The position numbers were made by a program, and so were the translations under genes. A DNA stretch of 32,894 nt. Source: CAKRZE01 sp045617585. Its GTDB lineage: Bacteria > Bacillota > Clostridia > Oscillospirales > CAG-272. Shown here one piece after another: positions 24,846 through 32,890 of this stretch. The notes beneath the pieces are model-generated. The model ran no database searches. It was not told the origin of the DNA and saw only the letters and a program-made list of their open reading frames with translations. The stretch spans positions 1 through 32,894 of the forward strand of contig JAZLIW010000017.1 in assembly GCA_045617585.1 (NCBI GenBank), in the 5' to 3' direction. Every line of letters begins with the position of its first letter. The stretch's first letter is position 1.

Positions 24846-24870
24846 CCGGAACGAACTTCGTTCCGGTTTT
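24846..24870 (+). terminator. Second tandem hairpin next to the glycosyltransferase stop
   Basis: CCGGAACGA at 24846-24854 pairs perfectly with TCGTTCCGG at 24858-24866 around a three-base loop and is followed by TTTT. It touches the stop codon of the minus-strand glycosyltransferase gene. Confidence 0.7.
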
Positions 24871-25600
24871 AATTATGGATTTTTTTTATTTTTCTGACGT
24901 CGGAAAGCATCCGGATTGCGTCTTTGACCGGGTGGACCTTGGATTCGGATTCCCGGTGATTGATGACGCGGACGGGGTATTCCGTGACCTTCATGCCGAA
25001 TTTGTCGGCAAGGATCAGGACCTCCAGGTCGAAGGCAAAGCCGGTCGTGACGACCTCGCGGAAGATCTTTTGTCCTGCCTCCCGCTTCATGCATTTGAAG
25101 CCGCACTGGGAATCGGAATAGTGGAAGCCTGCCAAAAGGGCGATCGTGCGGATATAGATCTTTGACATCAGCTTGCGAAGGAAGGTATAACCCTCGTAAC
25201 CGTCGGCGGAGAGATTCCGCGAGCCGATCACGAGATCGGAGCTTTTTTCGTTGATCTCGCGGTACATGGAGCCGATCATCGGCAGACCGTAGGCAAGATC
25301 GCAGTCGGTATAGATCACGAAGTCACCGACCGCGGCAAGAACGCCCTCGCGGACGGCTCCGCCTTTCCCGCGGTTGACCTCATATCCCTCCGCGCGGATG
25401 CGGATCCCGTCGGCGATCGCGGCGATCTTTTTGCCGCAATCGTCTTTGGAACCGTCATTGACGAAGAGGACCTCATAGCCCCCATCCGGGAACTGCTCCG
25501 AGAGATATTCGTCCAGAAGCCTTGCCGTCTCCTCACAGATCCTGCTCTCGTTGTACATCGGGATCACGACCGAGAGACGGACGTGTCTTTGATTCTCCAT
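24869..25600 (-). CDS. Family 2 glycosyltransferase, dolichyl-phosphate-glucosyltransferase-like
   Basis: The 243-residue GT-A protein has SVVIPMYNES near residues 10-19, VLFVNDGSKD near 44-53, NRGKGGAVREG near 76-86 and a DxD-type IYTDCDLAYGLP near 95-106. The YSDSQCGFKCM stretch near 161-171 is typical of dolichyl- or undecaprenyl-phosphate glucosyl/mannosyl transferases. No membrane segments are seen, so it is likely peripheral and acts on a lipid-phosphate acceptor for wall or surface glycan. AAGGAG six bases before the ATG supports the start. It follows the sortase gene by 13 bases. Confidence 0.88.
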   Translation of the reverse strand: MENQRHVRLSVVIPMYNESRICEETARLLDEYLSEQFPDGGYEVLFVNDGSKDDCGKKIAAIADGIRIRAEGYEVNRGKGGAVREGVLAAVGDFVIYTDCDLAYGLPMIGSMYREINEKSSDLVIGSRNLSADGYEGYTFLRKLMSKIYIRTIALLAGFHYSDSQCGFKCMKREAGQKIFREVVTTGFAFDLEVLILADKFGMKVTEYPVRVINHRESESKVHPVKDAIRMLSDVRKIKKIHN

Positions 25601-25613
25601 GGAGTTCTCCTTT

Positions 25614-26927
25614 TCAGGTTTCGATGCCGATCAGTCTTGCCTGCACGCAAAGGCGTCCGTCACCGGAGACGTTCGTACAGGTGGAAAGGGTAAGGATGCG
25701 GTCTTCACCGGTGAAGGGCAGAAGGCCTTCTCTCTGATAGAGAGAATTGCTTCTCATTTCTTCGCAGAAATCGAGGAAAACGCGCTCGTTTTCAAAGGAC
25801 GGTTTGATATACCCGTAATAGCGGTCGGTCTGATAGACGGCGAAGATCTCGTAGGTGAAGATCCCGTCGAAGGTCTCGATCACGATATAGGGATGGGTAT
25901 CGAAGAATTCCTTCTTTGCGAATTTGTCCAGATCGTGGAACATCGTAGAACCGCCTGACATATGGTGACCGTAGAGCGTCGTATTGAGATTGTCCTTCAG
26001 ATTTTTCCCGCAGCGGTAATCGACGAAGATCGCGCCGGCAGGGTCGTAGGAGCGGATGAAATCGTGATCCAGATAATAGTCGTTGTCGCCGCACTGCACG
26101 ACCTGATATTGGATCGAGGTGTCCTCGATGCGGATATAACCGTAGAAGTCGCTGTTCTTCTGGCGGTATTTGTTCAGACGGAGGAGCATTTCCTGGAAAG
26201 AAGGCGATACGGGCTCTACCCGCTCGATCACGTATCCTTCAATATCCTCGTTGGTCAGGAGCAGGCTGGACCGGTAGTCCGGTGAGTTTTTCGGCATGGC
26301 TTCCTTGAGCGTATCGGTCAGGGGAACGGCGGGCATATCCGCGCTGCCGAGTTCTTCCAGCTCCTTATACGTCTGATAGGACTTGTAATAATAGTAGCCG
26401 TGGACGGCAAGATAGTACAGACAGTAGGCAAAGACGCCGATACAGATCAGGATCAGAAGCTTCCGGATCAGCGAGGAAGCGGAGAGCTCTTTGCCGAATT
26501 CCTTTTTCGGCTTCGGCGCGTAATCGTCCGGGTCCATGCTGTCGAGCGATTCAAGAAAGCTCTCGTCGGAGGTCGCGTCCGAGATGACGGGCGCGGCGGG
26601 CTTTTCGACTTTTGTCAGAAGTCCGTCTTCCGGGATCGTTTTGAGAAAGACGGGAACCTCCGCGTCTCCTGACTGCTGCGCGTCTCCGGAGGGGGCAGCT
26701 TCCGTGCCGTTTGCGGCAGCACTGTCTGCGGCAGCGTCTTCTGCGGCTTCGGCATCGGGAGATACGGCTGCCGTTTCCATGCCGGCTGCACTTGACGCGG
26801 CGGTCACCGTGTCCTGATCGACGGCCGCGGAAACAGGACCCTCTGCTGAGGCAGAGGTCTCGTCCTCATTGCGGAAGATCCGGTCCAATAGCCCGATGTC
26901 CGGATCCTGATCGTGTTTGTCTGACAT
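25614..26927 (-). CDS. Class B sortase with long acidic N-terminal region
   Basis: The 437-residue protein has a class B sortase domain at its C-terminus. LYGHHM near 318-323 carries the catalytic His, TLSTC at 413-417 the catalytic Cys417, and Arg425 the likely catalytic Arg. A membrane segment lies near 153-173. The N-terminal region of about 150 residues is Ala/Glu/Asp-rich and low in complexity, which is unusually long for a class B sortase and would sit in the cytoplasm. No gene with a clear sorting signal is adjacent, so its substrates must be elsewhere or have divergent signals. AAGGAG is six bases before the ATG. It lies 42 bases after gpmI. Confidence 0.9.
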   Translation of the reverse strand: MSDKHDQDPDIGLLDRIFRNEDETSASAEGPVSAAVDQDTVTAASSAAGMETAAVSPDAEAAEDAAADSAAANGTEAAPSGDAQQSGDAEVPVFLKTIPEDGLLTKVEKPAAPVISDATSDESFLESLDSMDPDDYAPKPKKEFGKELSASSLIRKLLILICIGVFAYCLYYLAVHGYYYYKSYQTYKELEELGSADMPAVPLTDTLKEAMPKNSPDYRSSLLLTNEDIEGYVIERVEPVSPSFQEMLLRLNKYRQKNSDFYGYIRIEDTSIQYQVVQCGDNDYYLDHDFIRSYDPAGAIFVDYRCGKNLKDNLNTTLYGHHMSGGSTMFHDLDKFAKKEFFDTHPYIVIETFDGIFTYEIFAVYQTDRYYGYIKPSFENERVFLDFCEEMRSNSLYQREGLLPFTGEDRILTLSTCTNVSGDGRLCVQARLIGIET

Positions 26928-26969
26928 ATCCTGCTCCTTACCGGCGGGAAAAGAAAGGTGAAACGTGAA

Positions 26970-28616
26970 TTATTTGAAGCGGATGACGGATTCGTCCCAC
27001 ATCGCGGGCGCGTCGTAACCGAGGAGGTTGACGACGGTCGCCGCTTCGTTGGAGAGCCCGAAGAAGCCCTCGTCACGGAGCGTATAAGCGTCCTTCGTGA
27101 CGTTGTCGTAGATAATGAAGGGCACGGGATTCAGCGTGTGGCTGGTCTTTGCCTTGAAGGAACCGTCCTTGTTTTTCTTTGCTTCCTTCGTCTTCTTGTC
27201 GATCTCGAACATTTCGTCGGCGTTGCCGTGGTCCGCGGTGATCAGCGCGACGCCGTGCAGCTCGTCAACGACCTTCAGGATGCGCGCAAGCTGGAGATCC
27301 AGCGCCTCCATCGAGCATCTGGTCGCGGCAAAGCTGCCGGTATGACCGACCATATCGCCGTTCGGGAAGTTGCAGCGCAGATAGCGGTACTTGCCGGAGC
27401 GGAGCTCTTCGATCAGACGGTCTGTGATCTCCGCGCATTTCATCCACGGTCTCTGCTCAAAGGGAACGACGTCGGAGGGGATCTCGATATAGGTCTCGAG
27501 CTCGTCGGAGAACTTGCCGGAACGGTTTCCGTTCCAGAAATAGGTCACGTGACCGTATTTCTGCGTCTCGGAGATCGCAAGCTGGGGGATCCCGGTATCG
27601 GCGAGGAATTCGCCGAGGGTATTCGTGATCTCAGGCGGATTGACGAGGAAGCGGGAAGGGATATGAAGGTCACCGTCGTATTCGAGCATCCCGGCGTAAA
27701 CGACCTCGGGATATCTGACGCGGTCGAACTTGTCGAAGTCCCGGTCGTCGAATGCCTTGGAGATCTCGATCGAACGGTCGCCGCGGAAATTGAAGAAGAT
27801 CACGCTGTCACCGTCGCTTATGGTTCCGACGGGCTTGCCGTCCTCTGCGATCACGAAGGGAGGCAGATCCTGGTCGATGACGTGAAGCTCGGCACGGTAG
27901 GTCTCGATGGCTTCTTTCGCGGAGGAGAAGAAGCGGCCTTCGCCGAGGACGTGGGTCTTCCAGCCCTTTTCGACCATCGCCCAGTTCGCCTCGTAACGGT
28001 CCATCGTGATATTCATTCTGCCGCCGCCGGAAGCGATGCGGATATCGAAGGTATCGCAGCGAAGACCGGCAAGGAATCCCTCAAAGGGCTCGACGTAATC
28101 GAGCGCGGAGGTCTCACCGACGTCTCTGCCGTCGAGCAGGATATGGACGCGGACCTTTTTGATCCCATCTGCCTTGGCGCGGACGAGCATGGCTTTCAGG
28201 TGGTCGATGTGCGAATGAACGTTGCCGTCCGAGAACAGACCGAGAAAATGAAGCGTGGAACCGTTCTTCAGGCAGTTGCCGGTCAGGGCCTTCCACGTTT
28301 CGGATTCAAACATCTTCCCGGACTCGATCGAGTTGGAGACGAGCTTTGCACCCTGTGCAAAGATCTGACCGGAGCCGAGGGCGTTGTGCCCGACCTCGGA
28401 GTTGCCCATGTCGTCGTCACTGGGGAGACCGACGGCGGTCCCGTGCGCGCGGAGCTTTCTCATCGGGTAATTTGCGAGGAGCATATCGAGCGTGGGGGTA
28501 TATGCGGCGGTCACGGCGTTGCCTGCGGCGGTTTCGGTCAGACCGACACCGTCCATGACGATGGTGACGACCGGACCCGGAACACCGTTGAATTTTGCGG
28601 ATCGATTCAGTTTCAT
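26970..28616 (-). CDS. gpmI: 2,3-bisphosphoglycerate-independent phosphoglycerate mutase
   Basis: The 548-residue protein has the alkaline-phosphatase-superfamily layout of iPGM. VMDGVGL near 20-26 gives the first metal-binding Asp22, and MGNSEVGHNALG near 70-81 carries the phosphorylated Ser73. ILLDGRDV, FFNFRGDR, CNFPNGDMVGHTGSF and ITADHGNADEM follow in family order. It interconverts 3- and 2-phosphoglycerate in glycolysis. The N-terminus is about ten residues longer than usual, and a Lys-rich insertion (KKTKEAKKNKDGSFK) lies near the C-terminus. GGAGG is five or six bases before the ATG. The sortase and glycosyltransferase genes follow closely and may be co-transcribed. Confidence 0.95.
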   Translation of the reverse strand: MKLNRSAKFNGVPGPVVTIVMDGVGLTETAAGNAVTAAYTPTLDMLLANYPMRKLRAHGTAVGLPSDDDMGNSEVGHNALGSGQIFAQGAKLVSNSIESGKMFESETWKALTGNCLKNGSTLHFLGLFSDGNVHSHIDHLKAMLVRAKADGIKKVRVHILLDGRDVGETSALDYVEPFEGFLAGLRCDTFDIRIASGGGRMNITMDRYEANWAMVEKGWKTHVLGEGRFFSSAKEAIETYRAELHVIDQDLPPFVIAEDGKPVGTISDGDSVIFFNFRGDRSIEISKAFDDRDFDKFDRVRYPEVVYAGMLEYDGDLHIPSRFLVNPPEITNTLGEFLADTGIPQLAISETQKYGHVTYFWNGNRSGKFSDELETYIEIPSDVVPFEQRPWMKCAEITDRLIEELRSGKYRYLRCNFPNGDMVGHTGSFAATRCSMEALDLQLARILKVVDELHGVALITADHGNADEMFEIDKKTKEAKKNKDGSFKAKTSHTLNPVPFIIYDNVTKDAYTLRDEGFFGLSNEAATVVNLLGYDAPAMWDESVIRFK

Positions 28617-28756
28617 AGAAGCCTCCGTAAGATAGAGATGAAAGTAAATTCAGTATAGTATAACAGATAATTGTGAATAATTGGTGTAGGAACGGAAACA
28701 TTTGTGAAAGAATGCAAAAAAGGTCGTCTTTCGCCGTCCGTAATATTCAGAAAGAA

Positions 28757-28794
28757 AAGGACTTACTTCCAAAACGGCGGTAAGTCCTTTTTTT
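28757..28794 (-). terminator. Terminator after the cohesin-like gene
   Basis: AAGGACTTAC at 28757-28766 pairs perfectly with GTAAGTCCTT at 28780-28789. The minus-strand transcript of the cohesin-like gene ends here with TTCTTTC after the stem; the plus strand has a stronger run of seven T. Confidence 0.75.
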
Positions 28795-28797
28795 GAT

Positions 28798-30153
28798 TCA
28801 GCGGCGTTTTCCGGCTCTTCCGATCAGGATTCCGAGCGCAAGCCCGATAAAGAGTGCGGCGGCGGAAACGAGGATCAGGAGAAGCAGGGTAAAGGAATCG
28901 TCACCCGACGTGTTTCTTGTCTGCTCCGTGTTTTCGGTTTCGTTCGGAACGACGGTCACGGAAGGCCCGGTCTCCTTTTCCGTCTCCTGCGGTATGGTTA
29001 CGGGTTCCGTCCCGGGATCGGTCTCTGGGACGGTTTCCGGCTCGGTTTCGGGTTCGGTCTCGGGAACGGTCTCCGGTTCCGTTTCCGCCTCGGTTTCCGG
29101 GTCGTAGAGATCCATCCGGCGGATGTGGAGAACGTAAGCACCGACGCTGCCGTCCTCCGCGATCGGTTCCAGCAGGACGCGGTTATCGCCGATCTCGAGC
29201 TCCGCTTCGGTTCTGCCGCCCGAGACGGCCTTCGCATCGAGCGGGGTGCCCGTTACGGTCACCGACGACGTCTCGTACGGAACGTAGACGACGTATTCGA
29301 ATACGTCAGGGGAAAAGGCGGGGGACAGCACGCCGTCCGAGAGCGCGATCGAACGGAGGCGCGTATCGGAGGAGGGAACGTAATCCGGGTCCTGTTCTCT
29401 CGTGATCACGAAGGTATAGGTCTTCTGCGCGCCGTTTTCCGCCGTTACCGTCAGATAAACCGTGTTCTGACCGACCGCGAGCGAAGCGTAGGGAGAAGAC
29501 ACCTTTGCGTTCGGATGGTCGGGCGTGCCCGTGATGCGGATCTCGGAGACGGAGAAGGGAACGGACGCCGCGTAGGACGTTACGTTCGGATCGAAGGCGG
29601 GGCTGAAGGTGACGTTTTCCGCGTAGACGCTTTTCAGATTGCTGTTGCCGGAAAGAGGCTCCGCGATGCGCACGGTCTTCTCAGCGGTCGGGGCAAAGTC
29701 CGTGTCACCGTCGGACAGATCGGAGTTGTTCACGCGGATCGACGTTGTGGATCCGGGCGTAAGACCGTTTACGACGTTGAAAACGACGACGATCAGGTCC
29801 GCGTCGTTGATCGGATCGTTCAGATTCTTGTCGGTATACCAGAAGGTCAGCGTGCTCCCCTTCTGTCCGTAATCCGTTTTTTCCCACGTGTCTCTCGCAC
29901 AATAGTAATAGGAGAAATTCAGATAGTTCGGATCGTAGGTCACGTCGAACTTCGCTGAGTAGATATGTGCGCCGGTGATATGTATCACTGCGACGTATTC
30001 CTCTCCCGCGCGCACGGTATCGTTGGCGCGGATGCTGAGCTGTCCGTCGGCGCCTGCGGGGATGAGGCAGAGTGACAGGAGAAGCGCGATCACGACGGCA
30101 AAGAGGCAGGATCTTGCCGGGGCGTTGATTCTTCTTTTCACGTGAGGTACCAT
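28798..30153 (-). CDS. Secreted cohesin-like, cadherin-like-domain protein with PET stalk and membrane anchor
   Basis: The 451-residue protein starts with a signal peptide (to about residue 36). A cohesin-like beta-sandwich follows, from QLSIRANDTVRAGEEY to about residue 160, with AKFDVTYDPNYL typical of the fold. Two cadherin-like beta-sandwich domains (about 170-255 and 265-345) are next, then a Pro-Glu-Thr repeat stalk with ETEPET units (about 350-405), then a hydrophobic segment and a basic tail RAGKRR. The sequence RNTSGDDS before the hydrophobic segment looks like a sorting signal with an altered core. The ATG at 30153 is preceded by a weak AGAAAG site. The protein probably displays a binding domain at the cell surface. 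No dockerin gene is in the window. Confidence 0.82.
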   Translation of the reverse strand: MVPHVKRRINAPARSCLFAVVIALLLSLCLIPAGADGQLSIRANDTVRAGEEYVAVIHITGAHIYSAKFDVTYDPNYLNFSYYYCARDTWEKTDYGQKGSTLTFWYTDKNLNDPINDADLIVVVFNVVNGLTPGSTTSIRVNNSDLSDGDTDFAPTAEKTVRIAEPLSGNSNLKSVYAENVTFSPAFDPNVTSYAASVPFSVSEIRITGTPDHPNAKVSSPYASLAVGQNTVYLTVTAENGAQKTYTFVITREQDPDYVPSSDTRLRSIALSDGVLSPAFSPDVFEYVVYVPYETSSVTVTGTPLDAKAVSGGRTEAELEIGDNRVLLEPIAEDGSVGAYVLHIRRMDLYDPETEAETEPETVPETEPETEPETVPETDPGTEPVTIPQETEKETGPSVTVVPNETENTEQTRNTSGDDSFTLLLLILVSAAALFIGLALGILIGRAGKRR

Positions 30154-30173
30154 TCTTTCTGAAGCTTTTTTAC

Positions 30174-30202
30174 AGTATAAAACATTTTGTCGGAAAAAGC
30201 AA
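30174..30202 (-). promoter_or_regulatory. Likely sigma-A promoter of the cohesin-like gene
   Basis: On the minus strand TTGCTT (30202-30197) and TATACT (30179-30174) are 17 bases apart. The -35 is a partial match (three of six bases). Confidence 0.6.
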
Positions 30203-30299
30203 GGGGCTTGACGCCGTTTATGAATGTTTTTCAGGCGGTTCAAACGAGGTTCAAAACTGTGTGGTAGGATAAACGGAAAGAAAAAAGGGGGACGGATAT

Positions 30300-30734
30300 T
30301 TGAACCGTTTCAGATCCTGGCTGTATCGTACGTTTGCCGGAGCGTACGGCATGGATGCGCTCGGAAAAGCACTGCTGTTCCTGACCGTATTTCCGGCGCT
30401 CCTCGGGTTCGTTTTCAGCTTCTTTCCGTCGATGCGGACCGTACGTGCCGTGATCGGTATCCTTGAATGGGGATTCCTCATTTTCTTCCTGTTCCGCTTT
30501 TTCTCGCGGAACCGTGAAAAGCGGGTGAAGGAAAACGGGACGTATCTTCGAATCACGGGACCGATCCGGAAAAAATGGGAAATGCTCTGCCTGCGCTTCC
30601 GTGACCGGAAGGAAGCGGTCTACCGCACCTGCCCCGCCTGCCGTGCCACTCTCCGCCTGCCGCGCCGGAAGGGAAAACATACCGCCCGCTGCCCGCGCTG
30701 CTCCAACCGCTTCGACGTTCGGATCCTTTTTTGA
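30300..30734 (+). CDS. Small membrane protein with C-terminal zinc ribbon
   Basis: The 144-residue protein has two membrane segments at about 22-42 and 51-68 and a zinc-ribbon tail with CPAC at 111-114 and CPRC at 131-134, flanked by Arg and Lys. The zinc ribbon should sit on the cytoplasmic side. The start codon is TTG at 30300, supported by GGGGGA about seven bases upstream; the next in-frame ATG is at 30351. I do not recognise a specific family. It is followed by the NAD synthetase promoter, so the two are not necessarily co-transcribed. Confidence 0.78.
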   Translation: MNRFRSWLYRTFAGAYGMDALGKALLFLTVFPALLGFVFSFFPSMRTVRAVIGILEWGFLIFFLFRFFSRNREKRVKENGTYLRITGPIRKKWEMLCLRFRDRKEAVYRTCPACRATLRLPRRKGKHTARCPRCSNRFDVRILF

Positions 30735-30768
30735 GAGGCGGATCTTATATGAAAACGCGGTGCCTGTC

Positions 30769-30797
30769 TTGACGCGGGCGCCGTTTCGTGTTATAAT
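30769..30797 (+). promoter_or_regulatory. Sigma-A promoter of nadE
   Basis: TTGACG at 30769-30774 and TATAAT at 30792-30797 are 17 bases apart. The ATG at 30825 is 27 bases downstream of the -10 box. Confidence 0.9.
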
Positions 30798-30824
30798 CGA
30801 AAAAAATGCGAAAGGGATGATCGT

Positions 30825-31571
30825 ATGTATCATTTCAATGCCGAAGAGACCGCCGACCGGATCACAGCGTGGATCCGCGACTGGTTTGAGGCGAACGGAA
30901 AGGGCTGCAACGCCGTCGTCGGGATCTCGGGAGGGAAGGACAGTTCCGTGACCGCCGCGCTCTGCGTCAGGGCACTCGGCAAAGAACGCGTGATCGGCGT
31001 GCTGATGCCGCGGGGAGAGCAGTTCGATATCTCCTATTCCTACGAGCTTTGTGAATTTCTCGGGATCGAGCATCACGTCGTGAACGTCGGTCCCGCGGTC
31101 GACGCGGTCCTTGAAGGGCTGAAGGACCTTGATATTTCGACGCAGTCCGTCGTCAATCTGCCGCCCCGCATCCGTATGGCGACGCTGTACTGCGTTTCCC
31201 AGTCGAAAAACGGCAGGGTGGCGAATACCTGCAATCTATCGGAGGACTGGGTCGGATATTCGACGCGCTACGGTGACAGCGTCGGCGATTTCAGCCCGCT
31301 TTCCCGGCTGACGGTCGCGGAGGTGCGTGCCGTCGGAAGAGCGATCGGACTGCCCGCAAAATTCGTTGAAAAGCCGCCGATCGACGGTTTGTCCGGCAAA
31401 ACGGACGAGGACAATCTCGGTTTTACCTACGAGATGCTGGATAATTATATCCGCCTCGGGATCGAGCCGCCGCCCGACAAAAAGGAAAAGATCGACCGTC
31501 TCCACCGCATCAATCAGTTCAAGCTTCAGCTCATGCCCTGCTTTGAATTCGATCCCTGCGCGGAGGAATAA
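30825..31571 (+). CDS. nadE: NH3-dependent NAD synthetase
   Basis: The 248-residue protein has the ATP pyrophosphatase loop SGGKDS at 35-40, characteristic of NAD synthetases, followed by NTCNLSEDWVGYSTRYGDSVGDF near 134-156 and KPPIDGLSGKTDED near 184-197, which carry the nicotinate adenine dinucleotide and adenylate contacts. No N-terminal nitrilase-like glutaminase domain is present, so ammonia is the nitrogen donor. It makes the last step of NAD synthesis. It has its own promoter and terminator. Confidence 0.94.
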   Translation: MYHFNAEETADRITAWIRDWFEANGKGCNAVVGISGGKDSSVTAALCVRALGKERVIGVLMPRGEQFDISYSYELCEFLGIEHHVVNVGPAVDAVLEGLKDLDISTQSVVNLPPRIRMATLYCVSQSKNGRVANTCNLSEDWVGYSTRYGDSVGDFSPLSRLTVAEVRAVGRAIGLPAKFVEKPPIDGLSGKTDEDNLGFTYEMLDNYIRLGIEPPPDKKEKIDRLHRINQFKLQLMPCFEFDPCAEE

Positions 31572-31582
31572 ACGCAAAATAG

Positions 31583-31624
31583 AAGACCGGAGAAGCATTG
31601 ATTCGGCTTTTCCGGTCTTTTTTT
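31583..31624 (+). terminator. Terminator after nadE
   Basis: A 14-base stem at 31583-31596 pairs with 31606-31619 with one wobble, and a run of T follows. It also lies at the end of the convergent AI-2E gene. Confidence 0.9.
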
Positions 31625-31627
31625 CGT

Positions 31628-32890
31628 TTACGTCTCTGTTTCCGGCTCTTTCGGCTCGGCACGTTTGGCGCGGATATGATTGATGAGGCGGAGTGTGAGG
31701 ACCCTCAGCATGGCAAAGGTCGGGGCGGCAAGCAGCATCCCAAGGAAGCCGAACAGACCGCCGAGGACGGTCACGGAGACGAGGATCCAGAAGTTTGAGA
31801 CACCCTCCAGGGACGCGCCGATAATGAATCGCTCGATCACGTACGCGTCGAGCATCTGCACTGCGATCACGATGATCAGATAGATCAGCAGCTTCTGCGG
31901 CGCAAAGATCAGCGTGATGATGCCGCCGATCAGCCCCCCGATGATCGCACCGAGGAAGGGGACCAGGTTCAGCACGCCGATGATCAGACCGATCAGGATC
32001 GCGTAAGGGATACGGGTCAGCGCAAGCGCGACGTAGAAGAGGCAGGTCAGGATGGCGGCGTCGTAGAATTTCAGCGTAAAGAAATTGATATAGGTCCGAT
32101 AAGAGATCGTACCGAAATCGGAAAGAAAACGGTAGATCCTTTCGCTGAAGATGGCGGCGGTGACCCGCTTCGTTCCCGCCTTGACGGTCTTGCGGAAGCC
32201 GAGGAAATAGACCGAGATGATGATGCCGAGGAAATAGTCCTTGAACTCGGTGAACGCATCCGTCGCAAACGTGACCAGCCGTGGAAGCGCACCGGTGATC
32301 GTATTGATCATGGAACCGATCCAGCCGTTGATGACCTCCGTCAGGTCGATGTGGAGCGGGTCGGATTCGTCCCCGCGCGGCAAATGCGGCGCGACCTTTT
32401 CGAGGAAGGAATCGATCCTCCCCTGCAGCCCCGACAGATAACCCTCCGACTGGTTTTTCAGCGTTGTGACGGCGCCGATCAGCTGCGGGATCAGGATCGT
32501 GACGATCGAGGCGACCATGATCAGGAAAAGAAGATAGGTCACGATCATGCCGAGCGTATGGCAGAGTCCCGGGCGGTCCTTCTTTTTGCAGAAGAGTTTG
32601 CGGAACTTGTCTTCAAAAAAGGAGAGCGTCGGATTCAGGATGAGCGCGATGACGATCCCGACGATGACCGAACGGATCGCGGAAAGAAAGGCACCGACGG
32701 CGTTCCCGACGCTGTTCAGATTGAAAAGAACGACGGCGAAGAGAAGGACGGCGAGCGCGGTCAGGAATACGTAGACAGAGATCGTGAAGAGATTCTCGTT
32801 ATTCCGCTTCATTTTCTGCCCGCCTTCTTTCTTTTGCTTTTTGCTTTTTTCCGCATTCCGTGTCCCATGTCGTTCGTCAAAAAGTTTCAT
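31628..32890 (-). CDS. AI-2E family transporter
   Basis: The protein of up to 420 residues has about seven or eight membrane segments in the AI-2E (TqsA/PerM) order. The conserved IALILNPTLSFFEDKF block lies near the start, and IGLIIGVLNLVPFLGAIIGG and GGLFGFLGMLLAAPTFAM near the end. Family members include proposed AI-2 exporters and sodium/proton antiporters; the substrate here is not known. The frame remains open toward the right edge, so the true start may lie outside the window. An internal ATG at 32812 gives a 394-residue protein starting MKRNNEN, which begins closer to the usual family N-terminus and avoids a Lys-rich leader of 26 residues. Confidence 0.88.
   Translation of the reverse strand: MKLFDERHGTRNAEKSKKQKKEGGQKMKRNNENLFTISVYVFLTALAVLLFAVVLFNLNSVGNAVGAFLSAIRSVIVGIVIALILNPTLSFFEDKFRKLFCKKKDRPGLCHTLGMIVTYLLFLIMVASIVTILIPQLIGAVTTLKNQSEGYLSGLQGRIDSFLEKVAPHLPRGDESDPLHIDLTEVINGWIGSMINTITGALPRLVTFATDAFTEFKDYFLGIIISVYFLGFRKTVKAGTKRVTAAIFSERIYRFLSDFGTISYRTYINFFTLKFYDAAILTCLFYVALALTRIPYAILIGLIIGVLNLVPFLGAIIGGLIGGIITLIFAPQKLLIYLIIVIAVQMLDAYVIERFIIGASLEGVSNFWILVSVTVLGGLFGFLGMLLAAPTFAMLRVLTLRLINHIRAKRAEPKEPETET

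Noticed and set aside
26958..28658. Plus-strand frame of 566 codons opposite gpmI
   Set aside because: It lies exactly opposite a clear iPGM gene with complete motifs; the antisense product has no recognisable domain.
28960..29100. Short repeats resembling a CRISPR array or satellite
   Set aside because: These are in-frame codons for the Pro-Glu-Thr stalk with no fixed repeat and spacer lengths.
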